Shown here piece by piece: positions 5,865 through 13,807 of a stretch of DNA of 21,073 bases (positions within the stretch are counted from its first letter, which is position 1; every line of letters begins with the position of its first letter). The stretch is from Bacteroidales bacterium (lineage in GTDB: Bacteria > Bacteroidota > Bacteroidia > Bacteroidales > JAGOPY01), in NCBI GenBank assembly GCA_030638325.1, contig DAOWEV010000165.1:1-21073 (forward strand), written 5' to 3'. The position numbers and the translations under genes are program-made. The notes beneath the pieces were generated by a model. The model did not search any database. It was not told the origin of the DNA and saw only the letters and a program-made list of their open reading frames with translations.

Positions 5865-8774
5865 ATGAAAAGGTTCATATTACTCATCGCATCATTGTTT
5901 ATCGTATTGACTATCAATGCACAAAAAGAAGCCAATAACTGGTATTTCGGAGATTATGCCGGGATGAATTTTGGCTTTGGACTACCGATTGCCGTGACCG
6001 ACGGCCAGTTGACCACATGGGAAGGGTGTTCTTCCATTTCAACTTCAACCGGTGCATTGTTGTTCTACACAGATGGCAGCCTGGTTTGGAACAAAAACCA
6101 TTTGCTTATGCCAAATGGAACCGGCCTGATGGGGCATAAATCGAGCACCCAGTCGGGAATCATTGTCCCAAAACCCTCAAACCCTAATCATTACTATATT
6201 TTTACAGTTGATGCCAGGGATAATAATCTTCAAAACGGGCTTCGATATACGCTGGTCGACATGACCCTGGATGGCGGACTGGGCGATGTTGTTACATCAG
6301 AAAAAAATATTCCGCTAATAGCCCCAACTTGTGAGAAAGTCACTGCGGTAGGGCATAGTGACGGATATTCCACCTGGGTGATCACCCATCAATGGGGGAC
6401 AAATGCTTTTTATGCTTACCTGGTTACTTCATCAGGTGTTAATACAACCCCGGTTATCAGCAATGCCGGTGATATTATCCAGGGAGATATGGAGTTCTCA
6501 AAAGGCTATTTGAAATCTTCACCGGACGGGTCCAAAATAGCGATTGCCAACAATACCATGTGGACCATAGAGCTTTTTAATTTAAACAATACAAGCGGTG
6601 TCATAAGTTATATATTGAAAGATTATAATTTTACAGGAAATAACGGGGGGCCTTATGGCGTAGAGTTTTCACCCAACAGTAAACTTCTCTATATCTGTCA
6701 ATGGAAAGATGGCAAGAAAGTTTTTCAATATGACCTGTTGGCCGGAACCTCTCAGCAAATCCTGGATTCAAGGATCATTGTTGCCTCGGTAGGCCAGAAT
6801 TCAGACCCGATGGGAGCCCTCCAGATTGGGCCTGATAATCGTTTGTATATTGCAAGGTGGCAATACGCATATATGTCTGTGTTAATAAGTCCGAACACTT
6901 TGGGGATGGGATGTAATTATGTTGCTGATGCCGTCCATCTCGGAGGCAGGGAAGGAGCATACGGATTACCTCCGTTTATTCAGTCGTTCTTTACCTTTAA
7001 TGCCGAATTTTACTATGACACACCAGTTTGTCATGGCGATACCATAAATTTTTATGCAAGTCTTTCGGATGACCCTGACTCGGTAATCTGGGATTTTGGA
7101 GATCCGGCTTCCGGGCCTGACAACTCTTCCACCTTAGTAAACCCCAAACACTTTTTTGTCGGCACCGCGCCTATGTTTATGGTCACACTTCAAGCATATA
7201 TCAGTGGTCATAATGCAAATGCATTTCACCTCGTTGCCGTTCATAACAAACCGGTTGTGGATGCCGGTGCAGACCAGAGCATCCCGTTCCTTTCATCAAC
7301 ACAGCTTGAAGGATCGGTCAGCCAGGGATCCGGTAAATACATTATCGAATGGGAGCCTGCAGCGTTTTTGGATGATCCTGCAAGCCTTACCCCGAATACC
7401 ATAGTAATGGAATACTCAACCACTTTTGAGCTTACGATTACAGATAGCATGGGAGGATGTATGGGCGCTGATGAAGTATGGGTCGAGGTTACCGGGGCAC
7501 CGCTGCTGGTAAATCCACAAGCTGATCCATCATCGATTTGTATAGGGGGAATGTCCCAGTTATTTGCAAACGCATCAGGTGGTTCCGAAAGCTACGTTTA
7601 CTCCTGGACTTCAGCCCCCCCGGGCTTTACTTCCGATCTTGCTGATCCTTCAGTTATACCATTGGTAACCACTACTTATTATCTTACTGTTGATGATTCT
7701 TATAATATTGTGAATGGCGAGGTGGAAGTGGAAGTAATACCCTTGCCAATACCTGATGCCGGTGAAGATCAATCTATTCCATATGGAACTGTTACCTACC
7801 TGGAGGGAAGCGGCAGCAATGGAACAGGGGATTATGTCTTTATCTGGGAGCCGGCAGACAAACTCCTGAACCCCTATGCATCCAGCCCAACAACGGTCAA
7901 CCTGTTTGAAACAACCATATTTTCATTAAATATTGTTGATCTCATTACATCCTGTGAAAGTATTGAAGCTGATATTGTGGTCGTTACAGTTGATGGCGGA
8001 CCACTGAATGTGACTGCCCAGGCTGAAGATCCGCTCATTTGTGACGGCGGGGGTACACAGTTGTTTGCCTACGGAGGAGGCGGAGATACAACCACACCAT
8101 ATATCTATACCTGGACATCCGTTCCCGCTACTGCCGGCTGGCCAACCAATATCCAAAACCCTCCTGTGAACCCGACTTATACTACTGTTTATACCGTAGA
8201 GGTTTATGATGGCTTTTTTACTGCCTTCGATTTCACCGAGGTTCAGGTATCCTATGGTCCGGCAACCGACCTTGGTGATGATGTTTGGACCTGCCCTTAC
8301 GATTCCGTTACCCTGACTGCAAATATTCTAAGTACGGAATATGAATATTACTGGTCGAATGGTTCTGTTGAAGAAAGCATCACAATAGGCACAACCGGAA
8401 TAGGGTTTGATATCAGGGAAATCTGGCTTGAAATAACAGACCTGGATGGATGCATGGGCAGGGATGAGGTCACCGTCTATTTTGATTTCGCCCGGTGCTT
8501 TGGTATTGATGAACACAATGATGATATTACTATTGATATTTATCCGAATCCGGTAAGTGATATTTTCAATCTGACCGTGGATGGTGTTGACGGAATCCTG
8601 CAGGTCGTAATATTCAATATACACGGACAAGAGATGCTCAGTTATCAAACCTTCGTTCGAAAGGGTGATGTCCATGAAAAACAAATCGATCTGACGGCCA
8701 TTCCAAAAGGTATCTATTTTATTAAAGTGGTCAATGATAATAACGTACACCTCGGGAAGTTCATGCTGAAATGA
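5865..8774 (+). CDS. secreted beta-propeller/PKD/Ig-like protein with type A T9SS sorting domain
   Basis: A 969-residue extracellular or cell-surface protein. A signal peptide covers residues 1-20, with likely cleavage after TINAQ. Residues about 24-375 look like a beta-propeller of the kind found at the N-terminus of Bacteroidota surface proteins (NNWYFGDYAGMNFGFG at the start, EFSPNSKLLYICQWKDGKK and LQIGPDNRLYIARW as blades). A PKD domain follows at about 381-460 (SVIWDFGD at 406-413). Two Ig-like domain types alternate as A-B-A-B: A at about 466-543 and 631-709 (DAGxDQSIP, then EWEPA or IWEPA), B at about 546-627 and 713-797 (LICDGGGTQLFA-type and YTWTS). A last domain (about 798-878) leads to the type A sorting domain, IYPNPVSDIFNLTVDG at 892-907, through PKGIYFIKVVND to the end GKFMLK. 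T9SS exports it across the outer membrane. The ligand or substrate is unknown. Confidence 0.9.
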   Translation: MKRFILLIASLFIVLTINAQKEANNWYFGDYAGMNFGFGLPIAVTDGQLTTWEGCSSISTSTGALLFYTDGSLVWNKNHLLMPNGTGLMGHKSSTQSGIIVPKPSNPNHYYIFTVDARDNNLQNGLRYTLVDMTLDGGLGDVVTSEKNIPLIAPTCEKVTAVGHSDGYSTWVITHQWGTNAFYAYLVTSSGVNTTPVISNAGDIIQGDMEFSKGYLKSSPDGSKIAIANNTMWTIELFNLNNTSGVISYILKDYNFTGNNGGPYGVEFSPNSKLLYICQWKDGKKVFQYDLLAGTSQQILDSRIIVASVGQNSDPMGALQIGPDNRLYIARWQYAYMSVLISPNTLGMGCNYVADAVHLGGREGAYGLPPFIQSFFTFNAEFYYDTPVCHGDTINFYASLSDDPDSVIWDFGDPASGPDNSSTLVNPKHFFVGTAPMFMVTLQAYISGHNANAFHLVAVHNKPVVDAGADQSIPFLSSTQLEGSVSQGSGKYIIEWEPAAFLDDPASLTPNTIVMEYSTTFELTITDSMGGCMGADEVWVEVTGAPLLVNPQADPSSICIGGMSQLFANASGGSESYVYSWTSAPPGFTSDLADPSVIPLVTTTYYLTVDDSYNIVNGEVEVEVIPLPIPDAGEDQSIPYGTVTYLEGSGSNGTGDYVFIWEPADKLLNPYASSPTTVNLFETTIFSLNIVDLITSCESIEADIVVVTVDGGPLNVTAQAEDPLICDGGGTQLFAYGGGGDTTTPYIYTWTSVPATAGWPTNIQNPPVNPTYTTVYTVEVYDGFFTAFDFTEVQVSYGPATDLGDDVWTCPYDSVTLTANILSTEYEYYWSNGSVEESITIGTTGIGFDIREIWLEITDLDGCMGRDEVTVYFDFARCFGIDEHNDDITIDIYPNPVSDIFNLTVDGVDGILQVVIFNIHGQEMLSYQTFVRKGDVHEKQIDLTAIPKGIYFIKVVNDNNVHLGKFMLK

Positions 8775-8815
8775 TCAGGCAGCACAACCCACCTATTGTT
8801 TAGCCCCTATTTATA

Positions 8816-10324
8816 ATGAATTACAGAATTTCATGGATACTTATTTTGTTTGGGTTCACCGTAACCGTATCTTTCGGACAAATACCTTCCGGATATTATG
8901 ACCCGGCAAGCGGTTTGACGGGAAGTGCCCTGAAAGCGGCTTTACATAATATAATTGATTGTCATACAACCCTGAGTTATTCTGCTGTAGAAAATGCATT
9001 GAAAGTCACTGATGAAGATACTCTGAACACTGCCAATGTGATCTGTTTTTATACAGGATGGTCTTATCCGAAAAATATTTTCGGCCCTGATCCGGATGAC
9101 TGGAACCGGGAACATGTCTGGTCAAAATCTCATGGCGATTTTGGCACCACCCCGCCTGAAGGAACTGACCTTCATCATCTCAGGGCAACCGACGTCTCCG
9201 TAAATGGGAAAAAGGGAAATCGCGATTTTGATGAAGGTACTATACATTATATTGACGGAGCCGGTCTTACCTATTGCTATTATACCGATCCCTACATCTG
9301 GGAGCCACGGTCTTCCGTAAAAGGAGATGTAGCACGGATGCTGTTCTATATGGCAGTGCGTTATGAAGGCGATAACGGGGAGCTCGACCTGGAGCTGGTT
9401 GACTATATCAATAGCGCTCCCAATAGCGAACCTTATTACGGGAACCTGGATACGCTACTGGTATGGCACGAAAACGACCCGGTGGATGACTGGGAGCGCG
9501 ACCGCAATGATGTCATCTATCATAGCTACCAGGACAACCGGAATCCTTTCATCGATCATCCGGAATATGTGGATTTAATCTGGAACGGAGGGGGTGGGGA
9601 ACCCGTAAACCTGATCATTTCAGAAGTTGCCGATCCGGGGGATGATTATCAGGGCAGGTTTGTTGAAATATACAATGCAGGAATATCGGCAGTTGACTTT
9701 TCAACATCCCCGGTTTATTTATGCAGGCAGGCAAATGGTAGTTCCTGGGCTTCTGTCCAACTTACCGGCACGATAGATGCTGATGGTAAATTTACCGTTG
9801 CAAACAATACGGCTTTTAATGCCGTTTATGGTATAACTGCCAATCAATATAATGGTCTCATTTCAGGCAACGGTAATGATGGTTATTTCTTATACTATGG
9901 CGGTGACAATACTTCCGGCACCCTGCTGGATGCTTATGGCGTTATCGATGAGGACGGAACGGGGACCCCATGGGAATACTCCGACAGCCATGCTGTCAGA
10001 AAAAGATCTGTGACCTCCCCAAACACCACATGGACGGCTTCGGAATGGGTTATATTAGCTGCAGATGTTGATGATATGACCCCCGCGTTCCACAAGGAAG
10101 ATATTGGCTGGCAGGGTATTTTTTCCACCGCCTGGAATACAAAAGGAAATAACTGGAACAGCACAAACGGATATATTCCGGATGCAAGCTGTAATGTAAC
10201 TATACCCAACACTGTTAATGATCCCATTATCTCATCGCACTCCGCCTGTAATAATTTAACCATACTGTCCGGGGCCACCCTGGCCATTCAGTCCTCTTCT
10301 TCCCTGATAATAGTGGAAGAATAA
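8816..10324 (+). CDS. secreted endonuclease I (His-Me finger) with lamin-tail domain, apparent C-terminal truncation
   Basis: A 502-residue exported nuclease. The signal peptide is about residues 1-21 (ends TVSFG-Q). The EndA/NucM-type catalytic domain covers about 24-257. DDWNREHVWSKSHG at 94-107 holds His100, the expected general base. DLHHLRATDVSVNGKKGNRDF at 118-138 supplies metal-site Asn130. The domain ends with NRNPFIDHPEYVDLIW at 242-257. A lamin-tail domain follows, LIISEVADPGDDYQGRFVEI at 266-285 to about 420. The C-terminal piece (NLTILSGATLAIQSSSSLII) resembles the repeat that normally precedes a T9SS sorting domain, but the protein stops within it and no sorting domain is present in any frame downstream. 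It starts 41 bp after the previous gene on the same strand. The likely role is extracellular DNA degradation. Confidence 0.9.
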   Translation: MNYRISWILILFGFTVTVSFGQIPSGYYDPASGLTGSALKAALHNIIDCHTTLSYSAVENALKVTDEDTLNTANVICFYTGWSYPKNIFGPDPDDWNREHVWSKSHGDFGTTPPEGTDLHHLRATDVSVNGKKGNRDFDEGTIHYIDGAGLTYCYYTDPYIWEPRSSVKGDVARMLFYMAVRYEGDNGELDLELVDYINSAPNSEPYYGNLDTLLVWHENDPVDDWERDRNDVIYHSYQDNRNPFIDHPEYVDLIWNGGGGEPVNLIISEVADPGDDYQGRFVEIYNAGISAVDFSTSPVYLCRQANGSSWASVQLTGTIDADGKFTVANNTAFNAVYGITANQYNGLISGNGNDGYFLYYGGDNTSGTLLDAYGVIDEDGTGTPWEYSDSHAVRKRSVTSPNTTWTASEWVILAADVDDMTPAFHKEDIGWQGIFSTAWNTKGNNWNSTNGYIPDASCNVTIPNTVNDPIISSHSACNNLTILSGATLAIQSSSSLIIVEE

Positions 10325-10645
10325 CCAATCCCTGCTCATAGGACTGGGCTTTGAGGAAGCACCCCATAGTGGTGCATGGAGTGTTTCTTACAATAAATTC
10401 TAAGCACGAAATCCTAAACTCGAAACAAATTCTAATAACCAAAATTTAAATGACCAAACGGCGCAGTACGACACTCCATTTTGACCATGAAATGCAAATG
10501 TTTTGTTTGTTCCGAAAGCTTTCGTGATTGAAACATTTGAGTTTTGAATTTGTTTAGGATTTCGATATTAGGATTTCGGATTTGAACAAATAGTGAAGAC
10601 CTCAACGACTTAGCCGTAGAATTATGAGTATGTCTGATCGTTCGA
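10325..10645. other. intergenic region between convergent genes, mostly repeat
   Basis: No gene is supported. After the endonuclease stop there is a 5-bp hairpin, GCACC (10359-10363) with GGTGC (10371-10375), followed shortly by GTTTCTT, at best a weak terminator. The long inverted repeat at 10395-10584 fills most of the rest. The open frames seen here on the - strand are translations of that repeat. Confidence 0.6.
10395..10584. repeat. long imperfect inverted repeat with 7-bp internal periodicity
   Basis: The left arm (about 10395-10458) starts AAATTCTAAGCACGAAATCC and the right arm (about 10503-10584) ends AGGATTTCGGATTTG. The reverse complement of the right arm shares the run CGAAATCCTAAAC and AAATTC with the left arm, with gaps. 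The 7-mers are clear: TAAATTC, TAAGCAC, GAAATCC, TAAACTC, GAAACAA on the left and GAATTTG, TTTAGGA, TTTCGAT, ATTAGGA, TTTCGGA on the right. The unpaired centre is about 10459-10502. I recall similar GAAATTCGAAACAAATTC-like intergenic DNA in other environmental genomes, from memory only. No transposase is present. Confidence 0.6.
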
Positions 10646-11389
10646 TCATAACATCTTCCTGTTTTTGTAGTGGAAATAAATCCTGAGTAACTCAAAAGGG
10701 GTTTTGATAAAATCAAAAGGTTTCACTTTAGAGCCTTTTACATCGATCCATTCATTCAGCGGGACCTCCATCAGCGCATCTCTGTTCCTGTATTGCGGAT
10801 CCGACAATATCCTTATGATCAGTTCGACATCAAAAAACCATCTGCTCACAAAAGGGTCGTCAAAAGCGATCTTTATAATTTCCCTGCTGAAAATTTTAGC
10901 TCCGCACTGCGAGTCAAACACATCAATCCTGAATAATATCCGTGAAAAAACGGTGAAAAGTCTCCCTGCATAATGCCTGAAAATGGACCGCTCAATTTTA
11001 CTCCCCAATTTTTTTATCCTCGACCCCAATACCATCATGCACTTTCTTTCTCCGGTAATGACTTTGTATAAATTCATCAGCTCCTCTAAAGAAGTCGAAA
11101 GATCTGCATCGAGGTAACCAAAAAAATGAAATTCTTTCCATTGAGCGGATTCATGAATGCCTCTTCTGATAGATTCGGCTTTTCCAAGATTTTCAGGGTT
11201 ACTGATCAATTTTACCCTGTTTTCTTCGATAAAACAGGATTTGATTGCATCATAGGTATTATCCTCGCTCTTATCATTAACAAAACAGAAGTGCAATTGA
11301 GAATTATCGCGTAAGGCTGTTTTGAATTTTTCCAGCCGAATTCTTTTTTCCTCATTGAAACAAGGAATTATGATGCACGTTTCATACAT
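10646..11389 (-). CDS. family 2 glycosyltransferase, dolichyl/polyprenyl-phosphate hexosyltransferase type
   Basis: A 247-residue soluble GT-A enzyme, probably moving a hexose from a nucleotide sugar to a lipid phosphate on the inner face of the cytoplasmic membrane. The N-terminus CIIIPCFNEEKRI at residues 5-17 is the nucleotide-binding strand. FVNDKSEDNT at 36-45 and NPENLGKAESIRRGI at 64-78 are typical of the DPM1/ALG5-like group. YLDADLSTSLEEL at 92-104 has the DXD metal motif at 94-96. DSQCGAKIFSREI at 159-171 and WFFDVELIIR at 184-193 fit the acceptor region. There is no transmembrane segment. It starts 55 bp after the cysteate-synthase-like gene on the same strand with no clear promoter between, so the two are probably co-transcribed. 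The sugar and acceptor are unknown. Confidence 0.85.
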   Translation of the reverse strand: MYETCIIIPCFNEEKRIRLEKFKTALRDNSQLHFCFVNDKSEDNTYDAIKSCFIEENRVKLISNPENLGKAESIRRGIHESAQWKEFHFFGYLDADLSTSLEELMNLYKVITGERKCMMVLGSRIKKLGSKIERSIFRHYAGRLFTVFSRILFRIDVFDSQCGAKIFSREIIKIAFDDPFVSRWFFDVELIIRILSDPQYRNRDALMEVPLNEWIDVKGSKVKPFDFIKTPFELLRIYFHYKNRKML

Positions 11390-11444
11390 AAAATATAATT
11401 TGAAAGACCTGGTAATTTGATTTTCATTTTCGCCAACAATAAAA

Positions 11445-12743
11445 TCAAAACAATTTTTCCAGCTTCGATATTACCTCCTCAGTATCAGGATTTATATCAA
11501 ATACAATTGAAGGTTCGAGATAAAACAGTTTCCTGTTACGTCTATATTTATCCTCACCGCCTCCGGTAACGTTCAACATGATCAGGGAGTCATTTTTAAG
11601 CATTTTTTCTCTGCTTGCCTTGATCAGTGTTGCTGTAGCAATAGCAGCCGCTGGGTGAATATCAATGCCCTCTGCTTTTTGAATAAGTTCTGCTGCTTCC
11701 TTTGCTTCCTGATTATTTGCCAGGAGCACATCGCCTTTGGTATCTGACAAGGCATCGAACAGGCCGCCGGCCAGTGCATATGGGGGTTTCCGGTTTGACA
11801 GTACCTTGGCCATAATCTCTTCGACCTGCTTTCTGGCCAGATCGTCATCCAGCGGCAGCATATCCCTGGAGCCTGCTTTCCAGGCATCGTAAATTGGTGT
11901 AAAGGGGGTGTTTTGTGAAACCATCAGCTTCATTTTACGGTTCCCGAAACGGCCATCCCCGATCAATCTCAGGTTCGCTTCCCAGGCAGCTATGGCACCC
12001 GTTCCACTTCCCACGGCCTGGAAATAATATTCAGGGATGCTGCCAATCGTGGTAACCGCGGATAGCACAGTGGTACCCATGCCTTCTCTCCGGGCTATAT
12101 TCTTAGCTCCTCCTTCCGGTAAAAACCGGTCGATTGAACAGGCCAGGTTTGAGAGATGTATGGCATCGAAATAATCACCTCCCGAGCGGGAGACGATCAG
12201 TTTAACATTGTCATTCAGGGGTCCGTCAAACCATAACACATCGATATTATCTTCGGGAACACAGAGCAACAGGGGAATATTATTATCGGAACACACCCTC
12301 GCAAAGGAACGTGCGGTATTTCCCGCGGAAGCGACCACAAGTATCTTTTCCTGTCCAGGATCCAAACGGGCACACACAGAATAGGCTTCCGTTTCTTTAA
12401 ATGAACAAGTTTTCATCCAGGCCTTCTTTTCAGGCCAGTACCCGCTAAAGGTTATATACAGGTTTTCCAGCCCTAACTCCTTTGCCAGTCCTGTACTTTT
12501 ATAGGTAACAGGTGCAGAAGAGCCTTTTAACATCCTGTTCACCGGAAGCCAGTCGGCATACTTATAGATACCGTATCGCTCATCTTTTACATCCATTTGT
12601 TTCTTACGGTAAATAGCACGGATCAATCCTTGCTTATTTTCACCCGGGGCCTCCAGTATCCAGCCGGTATCGTTAAAGATCTTTCCTGTTACCAGGGATT
12701 TCAGTGAATACTCTGTTTTACTCAAAAATTCAGCCATAGTCAT
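11445..12743 (-). CDS. PLP-dependent threonine-synthase-fold enzyme, probable cysteate synthase
   Basis: A 432-residue fold-type II PLP enzyme. PLP lysine: MKTCSFKETEA at 110-120 with Lys116, matching GSFKD of threonine synthases. SAGNT at 139-143 and the phosphate-binding loop VGSGTGAIAAWEA at 244-256 are present. The overall pattern (LVTGKIFNDTGWILE, YKYADWLPVNRML, LYITFSGYWPEKKAWMKTCS, EGGAKNIARREGMG) fits, from memory, the cysteate synthase branch described in Methanosarcina, not canonical ThrC, whose Bacteroidota form starts very differently. Cysteate synthase makes L-cysteate from O-phosphoserine and sulfite. In Bacteroidota cysteate is the head-group precursor of capnine-type sulfonolipids. 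The N-terminal zinc-ribbon region has no CxxC left. ATG 12743 and ATG 12737 are both possible starts. The alternative is a ThrC paralogue of other function. Confidence 0.65.
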   Translation of the reverse strand: MTMAEFLSKTEYSLKSLVTGKIFNDTGWILEAPGENKQGLIRAIYRKKQMDVKDERYGIYKYADWLPVNRMLKGSSAPVTYKSTGLAKELGLENLYITFSGYWPEKKAWMKTCSFKETEAYSVCARLDPGQEKILVVASAGNTARSFARVCSDNNIPLLLCVPEDNIDVLWFDGPLNDNVKLIVSRSGGDYFDAIHLSNLACSIDRFLPEGGAKNIARREGMGTTVLSAVTTIGSIPEYYFQAVGSGTGAIAAWEANLRLIGDGRFGNRKMKLMVSQNTPFTPIYDAWKAGSRDMLPLDDDLARKQVEEIMAKVLSNRKPPYALAGGLFDALSDTKGDVLLANNQEAKEAAELIQKAEGIDIHPAAAIATATLIKASREKMLKNDSLIMLNVTGGGEDKYRRNRKLFYLEPSIVFDINPDTEEVISKLEKLF

Positions 12744-12766
12744 CTAAGTTCAATATCAATCAACCG

Positions 12767-12774
12767 CAAAAATA
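12767..12774 (-). promoter_or_regulatory. -7 box upstream of the cysteate-synthase-like gene
   Basis: Read on the - strand, TATTTTTG matches TAnnTTTG. It ends 23 bp before the first ATG (12743). No exact TTG is found at -33. It would drive the PLP enzyme and the glycosyltransferase together. Confidence 0.4.
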
Positions 12775-12896
12775 ATCAAATTGTCAGTTGTAAACCATTT
12801 TGGACCAACTTCACGCATCACTGCCGAAGATTCACAGCCTAAAACATACAGATGATGGTAAAAATTGTAGACTTTTGCTCTCATATATCAACACTG

Positions 12897-13775
12897 ATGA
12901 AACATTTTATAAACTTATTGCTGGCTTTCCTTGTTATCTTTTTTGTTCTCCTGATAGGGTTGATCCCATTTGTGGTGCTTTATCTCTTCTCCGACCTGCT
13001 GTACATGTTGCTGTTTGGTGTTTTTCGTTACCGCAGGAAAGTTATTTACAAAAATCTTAAACAATGCTTTCCTGATCTCGAAAGAAAAGAACTTCACCAC
13101 CTCATTCGACTAACATACAGAAACCTGACGGATGTAACAGTAGAAGGGATCAAAGGCTTTAGCATGACCAACCGGCAAATACGGAACCGGCATAAGATCC
13201 TTAATCCGGAAATTATTGAACAGTATTATGAATCGGGAAGAAGCGTTATTGCTTTACCATGTCATTACGGTAATTGGGAATGGGGGAGTCTGTCGCCCGG
13301 GCTTCAGATTAAATTTAATATCGTTGCCTTTTACAAACCTCTCAGTAATCCGTATGTGGACCGTTTTTTACGTTGGAACAGGTCACGGACCGGTACAACA
13401 CTTGCTTCCATATACGAAACGACCAAAACTTTTAAACTACATAAAGGAACAAAAACGGTATTTTTAATGGCTGCCGATCAAAGTCCTTCCAGTCCGGATA
13501 AGGCTTACTGGGTTAACTTCCTGGGTAGGGACACGGCTTTTCTGCATGGCCCGGAAAAGCATGCAAGAAATAATAATTTACCGGTTGTATATGTTGATAT
13601 TCAACGGGTAAAACGAGGTTATTATACCATGTACTTATCCGTAATCACAGATAATCCTTCAGAACTGGAAGAAGGAGAAATTACACAACGATATGCAAAC
13701 AAGCTTGAATCAGTGATTTTAAAACAGCCGGAGAACTGGCTCTGGTCACACCGGCGTTGGAAGTTACGCCGTTAA
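12897..13775 (+). CDS. lysophospholipid acyltransferase, LpxL/HtrB family
   Basis: A 292-residue inner-membrane acyltransferase. An N-terminal transmembrane region (about residues 4-42, very hydrophobic) is followed by YRRKVIYKNLKQCFPD, the usual LpxL-family lead-in. The catalytic HX4E motif is HYGNWE (His123 and Glu128 from this start), followed by FYKPLSNPYVDRFL and AADQSPSS, and the protein ends WLWSHRRWKLRR, again typical. In most relatives the enzyme adds the secondary acyl chain to lipid A. Some relatives acylate other lipids. I chose ATG 12897 because it places the membrane segment at the usual distance from the N-terminus. ATG 12852 is in frame and would add 15 residues. It is divergent from the cysteate-synthase-like gene, which leaves open a role in sulfonolipid N-acylation (inference only). 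Confidence 0.88.
   Translation: MKHFINLLLAFLVIFFVLLIGLIPFVVLYLFSDLLYMLLFGVFRYRRKVIYKNLKQCFPDLERKELHHLIRLTYRNLTDVTVEGIKGFSMTNRQIRNRHKILNPEIIEQYYESGRSVIALPCHYGNWEWGSLSPGLQIKFNIVAFYKPLSNPYVDRFLRWNRSRTGTTLASIYETTKTFKLHKGTKTVFLMAADQSPSSPDKAYWVNFLGRDTAFLHGPEKHARNNNLPVVYVDIQRVKRGYYTMYLSVITDNPSELEEGEITQRYANKLESVILKQPENWLWSHRRWKLRR
13752..13771 (+). terminator. hairpin at the end of the acyltransferase gene
   Basis: CGGCGT (13752-13757) and ACGCCG (13766-13771) form a 6-bp GC-rich stem with an 8-nt loop inside the last codons, followed by TTAAATACATTTCTTC. The T-tract is broken, so termination is only possible. It lies between convergent genes. Confidence 0.35.
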
Positions 13776-13807
13776 ATACATTTCTTCTGTCAGGATGCTA
13801 ATTTGAT

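Noticed and set aside
10227..10716. Two open frames on the - strand between the endonuclease and the glycosyltransferase
   Set aside because: They translate the inverted repeat at 10395-10584 and give low-complexity peptides such as FEFRISCLEF.
11445..12743. Ordinary threonine synthase (thrC) label
   Set aside because: The N-terminus and the region around the PLP lysine differ from the canonical Bacteroidota ThrC as I know it, and no hom or thrB neighbour is present. It is kept only as the alternative.
12800..13060. 86-codon open frame at the acyltransferase start
   Set aside because: It overlaps the acyltransferase in another frame and lacks recognisable features.
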